Shown here: positions 16,968 to 25,732 of the stretch, piece by piece
Position numbering within the stretch: the stretch's first letter is position 1
How the letters are laid out: every line of letters begins with the position of its first letter
Assembly (NCBI RefSeq): GCF_002074055.1
Contig: NZ_CP014619.1
Location: forward strand, 2,356,001-2,420,000
DNA: 64,000 bases
Direction of reading: 5' to 3'
From: Frondihabitans sp. 762G35
GTDB lineage: Bacteria; Actinomycetota; Actinomycetes; Actinomycetales; Microbacteriaceae
The notes under the pieces: generated by a model
What the model was told of the DNA's origin: nothing
The model's input: only the letters and a program-made list of their open reading frames with translations
The model's database searches: none
Translations under genes and position numbers: made by a program

Positions 16968-17842
16968 CCGCCGCCACCACCACCGCGCCCCGCCAGGCGC
17001 ACGCGACGCTGTCGCGCCTCACCTTCGGCGGCATCCTGCGCTCCGAGTGGATCAAGCTCCGCTCCCTGCGATCCACCTTCTGGTGCTACCTGTTCATCCT
17101 CGTGATCAACGTGGGCTTCGCCCTTCTCGTCTCGAGCCTGATCGGCGACACGACCGGTGGACAGCAGGGTCCCGGATCCCGCATCGCCACCACCGGCGGC
17201 GGGTCCGAGGCTCTGACCGTGATCACGGCGGGCCTCAGCCTCTCGGCCCTCCTGAGCGCCGTCCTCGGCGCCCTGATGATCACCGGCGAGTACGGCACCG
17301 GCATGATCAAGTCGACCTTCACGGCCGACCCGAAGCGCCTCGGCGCCCTCTTCGGCAAGGCCCTCGTCTTCGGCGTCGTCACCTTCGTCGTCGGATTCGT
17401 GTCGATGATCCTGGCGGCCCTGGTCGCGGCTCCCGGCCTCTCGAACGCGAAGGTCACCCTCGACTGGGGCGACTCGCAGGTCTGGCTCGCGCTCGTCGGC
17501 GGCACCGGCTACCTGGCCCTCGCCGGTCTCCTCGCCTACGGCCTCGGCGCGATCATCCGCAGCAGCGCCGGTGGGATCGCCGCGGGCATCGGACTCCTCT
17601 TCGTCGTGCCGATCGTGCTGCAGATCGTCACGAGCCTGACGCAGGCGAAGTGGATCCAGAACGTCTCGACCTTCCTCCCCGGCAACGCGGGCGGCAAGAT
17701 CTACGCCTACGGCGGCGGGAAGGCGAGCGTCGTCGACGGTCTCGTGACGCTCGACGCGACGCAGGGGCTCCTCGTCATCGTCGGGTGGGTCGTGGTCGTC
17801 ATGGCCCTCGCGACCCTGCTCGTGAAGCGCCGAGACGCCTGA
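16964..17842 (+). CDS. ABC-2 type transporter permease
   Basis: 292 residues with six hydrophobic segments: TM1 after LRSTFW (~45-65), then near 90-115, 135-165, 175-195, 205-230, and the last at the C-terminus (GLLVIVGWVVVVMALATLLV). The N-terminal amphipathic stretch LTFGGILRSEWIKLRSLRSTFW is the coupling helix typical of ABC-2/CcmB-like permeases. It is translationally coupled to the ATPase. A long inverted repeat follows the stop. Confidence 0.88.
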   Translation: MTAATTTAPRQAHATLSRLTFGGILRSEWIKLRSLRSTFWCYLFILVINVGFALLVSSLIGDTTGGQQGPGSRIATTGGGSEALTVITAGLSLSALLSAVLGALMITGEYGTGMIKSTFTADPKRLGALFGKALVFGVVTFVVGFVSMILAALVAAPGLSNAKVTLDWGDSQVWLALVGGTGYLALAGLLAYGLGAIIRSSAGGIAAGIGLLFVVPIVLQIVTSLTQAKWIQNVSTFLPGNAGGKIYAYGGGKASVVDGLVTLDATQGLLVIVGWVVVVMALATLLVKRRDA

Positions 17843-17856
17843 GACCCGAGCGCCCC

Positions 17857-17924
17857 GAAGGCGCGACGTTCCGTGGAGGGCGCGACGATCCGTCGTTGCG
17901 TCCCACCCGGAGCGTCGCGCCTTC
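17857..17924. terminator. Long inverted repeat after the ABC-2 operon
   Basis: GAAGGCGCGACG (17857-17868) is perfectly answered by CGTCGCGCCTTC (17913-17924), with a 44-base interior that again contains GGGCGCGACG. It starts 15 bases after the permease stop and probably works as a transcription terminator; there is no T-tract. Confidence 0.55.
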
Positions 17925-18002
17925 GTCGTCGGTGGCGAAAACGGCTCGATGAATTCACCTGCCGTGGTGTGTTCGTTCGCATCGATGCGCCACAATGTCT
18001 CC

Positions 18003-18296
18003 GTGACGAAGAAAATCGATACCGCTCTCAAGGAACTCACGAAGGCCCTGGAGAAGCACGCGCAGATCGTGGGTCTCAAGCCGGTTCCCCAGAAGAAGGC
18101 GGGCCGGGCCGCGGCCGAACTGCGGAGTGCGGCGGCGACCTACGCCAACATCGTCGAGGCGAAGACGGGTCAGACGAACCCGTTCATCGACTTCCTCGAC
18201 GCCGCCACGATCGCGTCGCTCGTGCACGAGCGCGACGAGCTGGCAAAGCGGACGGCTGCCGAGAAGGCCGCCTCCGAGGGCTCCGCGACCCAGTAG
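18003..18296 (+). CDS. Hypothetical helical protein, 97 aa
   Basis: Starts at GTG 18003 (MTKKIDTALKELTKALEKHAQ) or ATG 17985; neither has a clear ribosome-binding site. The sequence is helical and Lys/Ala rich with a central PQKKAGRAAAELRSAAATYA and an acidic/basic C-terminal helix (ELAKRTAAEKAASEG). It looks like a small cytosolic or nucleoid-associated protein, but I recognise no family. Confidence 0.6.
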   Translation: MTKKIDTALKELTKALEKHAQIVGLKPVPQKKAGRAAAELRSAAATYANIVEAKTGQTNPFIDFLDAATIASLVHERDELAKRTAAEKAASEGSATQ

Positions 18297-18341
18297 CACT
18301 CGTTCGCGACGCATACGGGCTAGCGAGTCACGGCGGGACGG

Positions 18342-18704
18342 CTACGGACGCTCGTCGACGAACGCGATGAACCGGCTGCCGATGCCGTCGACCTCGCGAC
18401 GGGCGAACCCGTCCGCGGGATCCGGCACCTGGTAGGGCGCGTGGTAGTCGCAGGCCAGGTAGGTCCACTCGGGCCACCACTTCTTCGGCCGAGCGTCCTC
18501 CGCGAACGAGCACACGACGCACTCGAGGTGGACCCAGACCTTCTTGGCGGACGTCCGGTTGGCGCGCGACTGCACGAGCCACGCCGGCGGATCCTGCTCG
18601 ATGGCGCGCAGTTCGGCCTCGCTGAGGCGTGCCGGGATGCCGTGCCGATGGGCCATCTCGAGAGGGATGTCGAGGCGGAGAGCGGCGTCGCGGCGGGTGA
18701 TCAC
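18342..18704 (-). CDS. Hypothetical protein with possible zinc-binding cysteines
   Basis: About 120 residues from GTG 18704 (the frame stays open to 18794, but the conserved-looking start VITRRDAALRLDIPLEMA fits 18704). A basic N-terminal part with IPARLSEAELRAIEQDPP (helix-turn-like) precedes a CxxC pair (LECVVCSF) and a later CDYH, which together could hold a metal. No known family. It converges on the 18003-18296 gene. Confidence 0.55.
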   Translation of the reverse strand: MITRRDAALRLDIPLEMAHRHGIPARLSEAELRAIEQDPPAWLVQSRANRTSAKKVWVHLECVVCSFAEDARPKKWWPEWTYLACDYHAPYQVPDPADGFARREVDGIGSRFIAFVDERP

Positions 18705-18887
18705 GACGACAAGCCTAGGCGCCGAAAAAATCTTTCCGTCGAATGCTGGCCCGAAGGCGACAGACTGGTCTATGTTTTCGAACAGCGAGGTCACCGACCT
18801 CCCGGCATGTTGCGATCGTTATCTGGGAGCGATCGGCACCATAGAAGAATGTGCCGACGTTGCGTTGCCCCTAGATAAGGAACATCG
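18705..18887 (+). promoter_or_regulatory. A+T-richer upstream region of the ferritin-like gene
   Basis: 183 bases with stretches (GCCGAAAAAATCTTT; GTCTATGTTTTCGAAC; ATAGAAGAATGTG) well below the genome's G+C level. AGATAAGGAACATCG gives a good ribosome-binding site (AAGGA) before ATG 18888. TAGAAGAAT near 18843 is a plausible -10. No coding is seen. Confidence 0.4.
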
Positions 18888-19832
18888 ATGTTCGACAAAC
18901 GCTTCATCACCAACGCCATCAACCGCAGTGCGGAGACGTCGCTCGACCGACGCAAGTTCTTCGCCGCAGCCGGCGTCGCCGGCGTCGGAGCAGGCGTCAC
19001 AGCGCTGGCCTCCGGCACCGCCGCTTCCGCTGCGACGGCAGCGGCATCCCCCGTCTCCGACGCCACCGTCCTCAACTTCGCCCTCAACCTCGAGTACCTC
19101 GAGGCCGAGTTCTATCTCCACGCCGTGTACGGCACCGGACTGCCCTCCTCGCAGACCGACGGAAGCGGAACCCTGGGCGGCGTCACGGGTGGCCGTGCCG
19201 TGCCGTGGAAGGACGCCAACCTCAAGAGCATCGCCACCGAGATCGCGAACGACGAGCGCGCTCACGTGAACTTCCTCCGGACCGCACTGGCCGGATCGAA
19301 GGTCTCGCGCCCGGCGATCGACCTCAAGTCCAGCTTCACCGCGGCCGCCATGGCCGCCGGTCTCATCAAGGCGGGCCAGACCTTCGACCCGTTCGCCAGC
19401 CAGGAGAACTTCCTGCTCGGCGCCTTCATCTTCGAGGACGTGGGGGTCACGGCCTACAAGGGCGCGGCGCCGCTCATCACGAACTCGACGTACCTCAGCG
19501 CTGCGGCCGGCATCCTGTCGGTCGAGGCGTACCACGCGGGCATCATCCGCACGAGCCTGTTGAACCTGGGCCTCGCGGTCCCGGCCGACAAGATCGCCGT
19601 GGCCCGTGACCGTCTCGACGGCACCGGCCGCTTCGAGTACGGCCCCACCACGAACCACGTGATCGACCTCGTCCCGACCGACTCCAACGGAATCGTCTTC
19701 GGCCGCACCCCGGCACGCGTCCTCAACATCGCGTACCTGACCCCGAACGCCGCGACCAAGGGCGGGTTCTTCCCGGCCGGCGTCAACGGCGACATCAACG
19801 CGAGCGGCGCCCCCGGCGACCCGACCGCGTAG
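18888..19832 (+). CDS. TAT-exported ferritin-like domain protein
   Basis: 314 residues. The N-terminus holds a twin-arginine signal: TSLDRRKFFAAAGVAG, then a hydrophobic stretch and an Ala-rich cleavage region (ASGTAASAATAAA, ~45). The mature part has ferritin-like helices with metal-ligand candidates: LNLEYLEAEFYLHA (~70), EIANDERAHVNFLR (~118), FIFEDVGVTAYKG and SVEAYHAGIIR. This matches the Ferritin_2 group, whose members are often linked to stress or desiccation; the function is not settled. Export through TAT implies folding, perhaps with metal, in the cytoplasm. It is monocistronic and followed by a strong hairpin. Confidence 0.88.
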   Translation: MFDKRFITNAINRSAETSLDRRKFFAAAGVAGVGAGVTALASGTAASAATAAASPVSDATVLNFALNLEYLEAEFYLHAVYGTGLPSSQTDGSGTLGGVTGGRAVPWKDANLKSIATEIANDERAHVNFLRTALAGSKVSRPAIDLKSSFTAAAMAAGLIKAGQTFDPFASQENFLLGAFIFEDVGVTAYKGAAPLITNSTYLSAAAGILSVEAYHAGIIRTSLLNLGLAVPADKIAVARDRLDGTGRFEYGPTTNHVIDLVPTDSNGIVFGRTPARVLNIAYLTPNAATKGGFFPAGVNGDINASGAPGDPTA

Positions 19833-19839
19833 AGCGAAC

Positions 19840-19878
19840 GCAGGATGCCCGGGGAGCGGTCGGCCCCGGGCATCCTGC
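19840..19878. terminator. 15-bp perfect hairpin, bidirectional terminator
   Basis: GCAGGATGCCCGGGG (19840-19854) pairs exactly with CCCCGGGCATCCTGC (19864-19878) over a nine-base loop. It lies between the convergent ferritin-like and corA genes and can serve both. Each arm contains the nonamer GCAGGATGC that is over-represented across the window. Confidence 0.75.
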
Positions 19879-19906
19879 CGTTAAGCCGGTCCTCCGAGGG
19901 CGTCGG

Positions 19907-20908
19907 TCAGAGCCACTTGCGACTCCGGAAGACGGCGTAGAGGATGACGCCCATGAGGATCATCAGGCCGATCGCGAACGGATAGCCGAAGCGCCAGTGG
20001 AGCTCGGGCATGGTCTCGAAGTTCATGCCGTAGATCGACGCGACGAGGGTCGGTGCGAAGAGGATCGCCGCCCAGGACGAGATCTTCTTCACCTCCTCGT
20101 TCTGCTGGATCCCCTGGTCGGTCTGCCGTCGCGTCACGATCGTCGCGTGGACCGTCAGCGCGTTGTCGAGGATGGCCCGGAACGAGGCCACCCGCTCGAC
20201 GATGAGCAGCGTGTGGTCGAGCACGTCGCGGAGCGAGCGCTGCAGCTCGAGGTCGACGCCGTACTTCTCCGAGCCGCGCTGCAGGCCCTCGAGCATCTTG
20301 ACGAGCGGCACAACGGCGCGCTGGAAGTTGATGACCTCGCGGGAGAGGTTGTAGATGCGCTCCGACAGCCCCGTGCTCTCCTCGACCGTGAAGAGGTCGT
20401 TCTCGATCTCGTCGATGTCGTTCTCGAGCCCGGCGATGACCGGCTCGTACTCGTCGACGACCTGGTCGAGGATCGCGTAGAGGACCGCCTCCGGCCCCTG
20501 AGCGAGGAGGTCGGGGTTGTCCTCCATCCGCTTGCGGACCCGCATGAGGTCGGGCGACTCGGCGTGCCGGATCGTCACGACGAACCCGGGCCCCAGGAAG
20601 ATGTGGAGCTCGCCGAACTCGACGGTCTCCTCGCTGTCGACGTAGCGGGCCGGACGCAGCACGGCGAAGAGGATCTCGTCGTACCGCTCGAGCTTCGCCC
20701 GCTGGTGGCCGAGCAGGGCGTCCTCCACCGCCAGGGGGTGGAGCTCGAACTCCGCCGCGACGGAGCGGATCTCGGCCGGGCTGGGGCGGTAGAGGCCGAT
20801 CCAGCCCATCCCGTCGTTCTCGCGCATGAGGCGGTAGGTCTCGTCGAGGCTCCGGGGATTCTCGATCCGTGTTCCGGCGACGTAGACGCCGTTGTCGATC
20901 AGGGGCAT
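19907..20908 (-). CDS. corA: CorA-family magnesium/cobalt transporter
   Basis: 333 residues from ATG 20908 (MPLIDNGVYVAG; upstream frame is non-coding). The soluble N-terminal funnel is followed by the long stalk helix and, near the C-terminus, the selectivity motif YGMNF, then two membrane segments and a basic end (FRSRKWL). A homopentameric channel for Mg2+ (or Co2+/Ni2+) import. Monocistronic; a REP-like palindrome lies just upstream. Confidence 0.92.
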   Translation of the reverse strand: MPLIDNGVYVAGTRIENPRSLDETYRLMRENDGMGWIGLYRPSPAEIRSVAAEFELHPLAVEDALLGHQRAKLERYDEILFAVLRPARYVDSEETVEFGELHIFLGPGFVVTIRHAESPDLMRVRKRMEDNPDLLAQGPEAVLYAILDQVVDEYEPVIAGLENDIDEIENDLFTVEESTGLSERIYNLSREVINFQRAVVPLVKMLEGLQRGSEKYGVDLELQRSLRDVLDHTLLIVERVASFRAILDNALTVHATIVTRRQTDQGIQQNEEVKKISSWAAILFAPTLVASIYGMNFETMPELHWRFGYPFAIGLMILMGVILYAVFRSRKWL

Positions 20909-20959
20909 GACCGCAGGATGCCCGCCCCAGGTGAACAGGTCAACTCCGACCTCCGCCCC

Positions 20960-21020
20960 GACTCCACGACACGCCGCTCCCTTTCGCCGCAACACGCGAA
21001 TCGTGGAGCCCCGCGGGGCC
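20960..21020. repeat. REP-like palindromic element, diverged copy
   Basis: GACTCCACGACACGCCGCT followed by a diverged middle and ATCGTGGAG...GCGGGG matches the two elements at 58965-59120 in arm sequence and order. It sits in the gap between corA and the phosphopantetheinyl transferase gene. Confidence 0.6.
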
Positions 21021-21032
21021 TAGCGTGGGCAC

Positions 21033-21770
21033 ATGAGCCACGCGACGGACGGCGTCTGGGTGCTCGACCTCGACGACGAGCTGCTCCGCGCCGCGACGGA
21101 CCCGGGGTGGCTCGACGCCTCCGAGGTCGCCCGCGCCGAGCGGCTGCGCGACCCGGCCGCCTCGAGACGGTACGTCACGGCGCACGCGACCCTGCGGCTC
21201 CTGCTGGCCGAGGCCTCCGGCACGGGGCCCGATGCGGTGCTCCTCCTGCGAGCGCCCTGCGTCGCCTGCGGCGAGCCGCACGGCCGACCCTTCGCACCGA
21301 ACGCCCCCGACTTCAGCCTGTCGCGGAGCGGCCGGTTCGCCGCCGTCGCCCTCGGTGGGGCGCAGGATGCCCGGGTCGGCGTCGACCTCGAGGTCCGAGA
21401 CCCCCGCGCCTCTCTCGAGCCGCTCCGCGCCGACGTCCTCGCGCCCGGCGAGACGTCGCACGACCTCCTCCGGACCTGGGTGCGGAAGGAGGCGCTGCTC
21501 AAGGCGTCCGGCGAGGGGCTCACCCGGCGGATGACGACGATCCGCGCGGACGACCCGGCCGTGCGCGACCTCGACACGGCCGGCCTCGGCCTGACCGAGG
21601 GAGGGGCGGGCACGGCAGGCGGGACGGATCGGGCCGGCGACCCGGTCGACCTCGTCGCGGCCGTCGTCGGGGTCGCGGCGCCGGTGGCCCTGTTCACCGG
21701 CGCGTCACGGGCGTCCACTAGGGTGCGTCAGCCGATGCCCCTCGCTCCGTCCCGGGAAAGTGACGCATGA
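21033..21770 (+). CDS. 4'-phosphopantetheinyl transferase (Sfp type)
   Basis: 245 residues. Sfp-family motifs: CGEPHGRPFA (~82), RVGVDLEVRD with the Mg-binding Asp/Glu (~114) and WVRKEALLKASGEGL (~149). It transfers 4'-phosphopantetheine from CoA to the Ser of carrier domains. Its stop overlaps the ATG of the NRPS-like gene (ATGA at 21767-21770), so it is surely made with it and should activate its carrier domain. The last ~60 residues are low complexity and may be dispensable. Confidence 0.9.
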   Translation: MSHATDGVWVLDLDDELLRAATDPGWLDASEVARAERLRDPAASRRYVTAHATLRLLLAEASGTGPDAVLLLRAPCVACGEPHGRPFAPNAPDFSLSRSGRFAAVALGGAQDARVGVDLEVRDPRASLEPLRADVLAPGETSHDLLRTWVRKEALLKASGEGLTRRMTTIRADDPAVRDLDTAGLGLTEGGAGTAGGTDRAGDPVDLVAAVVGVAAPVALFTGASRASTRVRQPMPLAPSRESDA

Positions 21771-24700
21771 CCGACACCGACACCTCACCCGCTCTGCCGG
21801 GCCTCCTCGCGGGATCGTCGAGGACGCCCGCGCCCCGCACGCTCGTCGAGGTGTTCGGCGAGACGGCCGGGGAGTTCCCCGAGGCGTCGGCCCTCGAGGA
21901 CGAGGAGGGCGCTCTCAGCTATCGGGAGCTCGCCGCGCGGGTGCGCGCCGCTGCGTCGGCCCTGACGCGCGCCGGCGTGCGGCCGGGAGACCGGGTCGGC
22001 GTGCGGATGCCGTCGGGCGACCGGTACCTCTACATCGCGATCCTCGCCGTGCTCCACGCGGGAGCGGCCTACGTGCCCGTGGACGCCGACGACCCCGAGG
22101 AACGCGCGGACCTCGTCTTCACCGAGGCGGCCGTCGTCGGCGTCGTCGGTGCGGGCGGCGTGTTCCGGCCGGGCGGCCGCCCCGACGAGGCGACGCGACT
22201 CTTCGCCGCCGCCCCGGCGTCGCCGGCCGCAGCCCCGACCGAGCCGCCGCCCCTCGACTCCGACGCCTGGATCATCTTCACCTCGGGCTCGACGGGGACC
22301 CCGAAGGGCGTCGCCGCGAGCCACCGCTCCGCCGCGGCCTTCGCCGACGCGGAGGCGCGCCTCTTCCTGCGCGGCGACGACGTCGACCCGCTCGGCCCGG
22401 GCGACCGCGTCCTGGCCGGTCTCAGCGTCGCGTTCGACGCCTCGTGCGAGGAGATGTGGCTGGCCTGGCGGAGCGGCGCCTGCCTCGTGCCGGCGCCCCG
22501 CTCGCTCGTCCGGACGGGCGCCGACCTCGGACCGTGGCTCGTCCTCCACGGCATCACGGTCGTCTCGACGGTCCCCACCCTCGCCGGCCTCTGGCCGGCC
22601 GAAGCGCTCGACAGCGTCCGCCTCCTGATCTTCGGCGGCGAGGCGCTCCCGCCGGAGATCGTCGACCGCGTCGCGACCGACGGCCGCGAGGTCTGGAACA
22701 CCTACGGACCCACCGAGGCGACCGTCGTGACCACCGGGTCCCGCGTCACGCCCGGCGAGACCGTCCGCATCGGACTCCCCCTCGACGGCTGGGACGCGGC
22801 CGTGGTCGACGCGGACGGCCGACCGGTCGGCGACGGCGAGGTCGGCGAGCTGATCATCGGCGGCGTCGGGCTGGCCCGCTACCTCGACCCGGCCAAAGAC
22901 AGCGAGAAGTACGCGCCGCACGAGGGCCTCGGCTGGGCGAGGGCCTACCGCTCCGGCGACCTCGTCCGCTTCGAGCGCGAGGGTCTCGTCTTCCAGGGGC
23001 GCGCCGACGACCAGGTGAAGGTCGGCGGCCGCCGGATCGAGCTCGGCGAGATCGAGGCGGCCCTGCTGGGCCTCGACGGCGTGGCAGGAGCCGCGGCGGC
23101 GGTCCGCACGACGGCCGCCGGCAACCACGTCATCGTCGGCTACCTCGCGACCCCCGATTCCTCGTCGTTCGATCGGGTCCTGGCGCTGGCCCGTCTCCGC
23201 GAGGAGCTCCCGGCGGCCCTCGTGCCGCTGATCGCCGTCGTCGAGGGCGACCTGCCGACGAAGACCTCCGGCAAGATCGACCGCGACGCTCTGCCGTGGC
23301 CCCTGCCCGCCGCGGGTCCGTCCGAGGACGACGCGGGGCTCTCCCCCGACGAGACGGCCCTCGCGGCCGACTGGCAGGCCGTGCTCGGTCTCCCCGTCGA
23401 CGACCGGGACGCGAACTTCTTCGACCTCGGGGGCGGCTCCCTGGCCGCCGCGCAGCTCGTGGCCCGCATCCGCGCCCGGGATCCCGAGTTCACCGTCGCC
23501 GAGATCTACTCGCACCCGCGCTTCGGTGCCATGTCCGACGCCCTGGCGCTCCGCGTCGGGACGACCGCCGGCCCGCGCGACGACTACCACCGCGCGGTGC
23601 CGGTGCCGCGTCGGATGCAGTGGCTGCAGACGGTGCTCGGCCTGCCGCTGCACATCCTCAGCGGGGTGCGGTGGGTGACGTACGCGCTCACGGCCTCGTG
23701 GCTCCTGCGGAGCGCGACCGGGTTCGACGCCCTGCCTGCCGTGAGCCCGTGGCTCCTGCTGGTGCTCGTCGTGGTGTTCGTGACGCCGTTCGGGCGCATG
23801 GCGATCTCGGTCGTCTTCGCCCGGGCGCTCCTCCGGGGCGTCGAGGCGGGCGACCACCCGCGCGGCGGCGGCGTCCACCTGCGGCTCTGGCTCGCGGAGC
23901 AGGTCGCCCTGCAGATCGGAGCGGTCGGGCTGGCCGGAGCCCCGTGGATCAGCTATTACGCCCGCGCGCTCGGCGCCCGGATCGCCCCCGACGTCGACCT
24001 GCACTCGCTCCCGCCGGTGACCGGCCTCCTCCGGATCGGGCGCGGCGCGTCCATCGAGCCCGAGGTCGACCTGTCCGGCTACTGGATCGACGGCGACGTC
24101 GTCCGGATCGGGGCGGTCCGCATCGGTGCCGGGAGCACCGTCGGGATGCGCTCGACGCTGCTCCCCGGCACGCGCATCGGCAAGAACGCCTCCATCGCCC
24201 CCGGATCCGCCGTCTTCGGACGGGTCCGCTCCGGGCAGGAGTGGGCCGGCTCCCCCGCCGCCCGCGTCGGGAGGAACCGGGCCTGGTGGCCCGTCGATCG
24301 GCCGCGCCCCGCCCGACGCTGGCTCGTCGCCTACGGCCTGTCGTCGGTCGCCCTGTCGCTCCTGCCGATCGCATCGCTCGCGGCGGGAGGTGCCGTCCTC
24401 GCCGTCGGGATCCACGACGCGCCGTCGCTCGCCACGGCCTTCGGTCGGGCCGTCGCTCTCGTCGTGCCCGCCACGCTCCTCGCCGGGTTCACCGCGGCCG
24501 TCCTCGTCGTGGCGGCCGTCCGCCTCCTCGCCCTCGGCGTCACCGAGGGCACCTTCCCGGTGCGGTCGCGCGTCGGCTGGCAGGTCTGGAGCACCGAGCG
24601 ACTCCTGGACCTCGCCCGCACCTTCCTGTTCCCCCTCTACTCGAGCCTCTTCACGCCCGTCTGGCTGCGGCTCCTCGGGGCGCGGGTCGGCCGCGACGTC

Positions 24701-25732
24701 GAGGCCTCGACGGTGCTGCTCCTACCGTCGATGACGACGATCCGCGACGGCGCGTTCCTCGCCGACGACACCCTCGTCGCCTCCTACGAGCTCGGGGGCG
24801 GCTACCTCCGCGTCGCCCGGGCCGAGATCGGGCAGCGCGCCTTCCTCGGCAATTCGGGCATGACCGGGCCGGGACACACGGTGCCGCGAGACGGTCTCGT
24901 CGCCGTCCTCTCGGCCGCCCCGCGGAAGTCGAAGGCCGGATCCTCGTGGCTGGGCTCCCCCGCCGTCCGTCTCCGCCGCACCGTCGCCGTCGCCGACGAG
25001 GCGCGCACGTTCCGACCGCCGGCCTCGATCCGCGCCGCCCGCATCCTCTGGGAGCTCTCCCGCGTCGTCCCGGTCGTCATCGGCTGCCTCCTCGGGCTGA
25101 CGCTGGTCTTCGCCCTGCTCGCCCTCACCGCGCTCCTCGGCCCCGGGTTCACGATCCTCGTCTCCGGCGCCGTGATGCTCGCCGTCGGGGCCGTCGCCGC
25201 GCTCCTGGCGACGGCGGCCAAGTGGGCGCTGGTCGGCAGGATCCGCGTGTCCGAGAAGCCTCTCTGGTCGAGCTTCGTCTGGCGCAGCGAGGTCGCCGAC
25301 GTCTTCGTCGAGCTGATCGCCGCCCCCTGGTTCGCGCAGCCCGCCGCGGGCACACCCGCCCTCGTCTGGTGGCTCCGGTCGCTCGGGGCGTCGATCGGCC
25401 GGGGCGTCTGGACCGACAGCTACTGGCTCCCCGAGGCCGATCTCGTGCGCCTCGGCGACGGAAGCTGTGTCAATCGGGGCTGCGTCGTGCAGACGCACCT
25501 CTTTCATGATCGAATCATGAGCATGGACACCGTCACCCTCGACGCCGGAGCCACCCTCGGCCCGCACAGCGTCGTCCTGCCCAAGGCCACGATCGGGGCG
25601 TACGCGACCGTCGGGCCCGCCAGCCTCGTGATGCGGGGCGAGGGCGTCCCCGTCGGCAGCAGATGGTCCGGCAACCCCATCGGGCCGTGGCGCGAGGTCC
25701 GCGTCGCCGACTATCACGCCGCCGCCGAGTGA
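21767..25732 (+). CDS. Pls/PosA-type nonribosomal peptide synthetase (poly-amino-acid synthetase)
   Basis: 1321 residues, close to the size known for epsilon-poly-L-lysine synthetase. Order: adenylation domain (~20-510) with IFTSGSTGTPKG (~168), NTYGPTEATV (~310), YRSGDLVRF, GRADDQVKVGGRRIELGE and PTKTSGKIDRDAL (~496); carrier domain with NFFDLGGGSLAAAQ (Ser ~555); then six membrane segments separating soluble left-handed-beta-helix (hexapeptide) regions, with no condensation or thioesterase domain. Reading the binding pocket by alignment to PheA gives D-A-E-S-I-G-T-V-V-K, close to the lysine code DAESIGSVCK. It probably links a cationic amino acid, L-Lys or similar, into a short homopolymer at the membrane. 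It overlaps the transferase upstream and the M1 peptidase downstream. Substrate and chain length are inference. Confidence 0.88.
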   Translation: MTDTDTSPALPGLLAGSSRTPAPRTLVEVFGETAGEFPEASALEDEEGALSYRELAARVRAAASALTRAGVRPGDRVGVRMPSGDRYLYIAILAVLHAGAAYVPVDADDPEERADLVFTEAAVVGVVGAGGVFRPGGRPDEATRLFAAAPASPAAAPTEPPPLDSDAWIIFTSGSTGTPKGVAASHRSAAAFADAEARLFLRGDDVDPLGPGDRVLAGLSVAFDASCEEMWLAWRSGACLVPAPRSLVRTGADLGPWLVLHGITVVSTVPTLAGLWPAEALDSVRLLIFGGEALPPEIVDRVATDGREVWNTYGPTEATVVTTGSRVTPGETVRIGLPLDGWDAAVVDADGRPVGDGEVGELIIGGVGLARYLDPAKDSEKYAPHEGLGWARAYRSGDLVRFEREGLVFQGRADDQVKVGGRRIELGEIEAALLGLDGVAGAAAAVRTTAAGNHVIVGYLATPDSSSFDRVLALARLREELPAALVPLIAVVEGDLPTKTSGKIDRDALPWPLPAAGPSEDDAGLSPDETALAADWQAVLGLPVDDRDANFFDLGGGSLAAAQLVARIRARDPEFTVAEIYSHPRFGAMSDALALRVGTTAGPRDDYHRAVPVPRRMQWLQTVLGLPLHILSGVRWVTYALTASWLLRSATGFDALPAVSPWLLLVLVVVFVTPFGRMAISVVFARALLRGVEAGDHPRGGGVHLRLWLAEQVALQIGAVGLAGAPWISYYARALGARIAPDVDLHSLPPVTGLLRIGRGASIEPEVDLSGYWIDGDVVRIGAVRIGAGSTVGMRSTLLPGTRIGKNASIAPGSAVFGRVRSGQEWAGSPAARVGRNRAWWPVDRPRPARRWLVAYGLSSVALSLLPIASLAAGGAVLAVGIHDAPSLATAFGRAVALVVPATLLAGFTAAVLVVAAVRLLALGVTEGTFPVRSRVGWQVWSTERLLDLARTFLFPLYSSLFTPVWLRLLGARVGRDVEASTVLLLPSMTTIRDGAFLADDTLVASYELGGGYLRVARAEIGQRAFLGNSGMTGPGHTVPRDGLVAVLSAAPRKSKAGSSWLGSPAVRLRRTVAVADEARTFRPPASIRAARILWELSRVVPVVIGCLLGLTLVFALLALTALLGPGFTILVSGAVMLAVGAVAALLATAAKWALVGRIRVSEKPLWSSFVWRSEVADVFVELIAAPWFAQPAAGTPALVWWLRSLGASIGRGVWTDSYWLPEADLVRLGDGSCVNRGCVVQTHLFHDRIMSMDTVTLDAGATLGPHSVVLPKATIGAYATVGPASLVMRGEGVPVGSRWSGNPIGPWREVRVADYHAAAE

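Noticed and set aside
21785-24415. 876-codon open frame on the minus strand opposite the NRPS-like gene
   Set aside because: Low-complexity Arg/Asp/Gly-rich translation and no ribosome-binding site; it is the antisense shadow of a high-GC gene, as are most long frames here.
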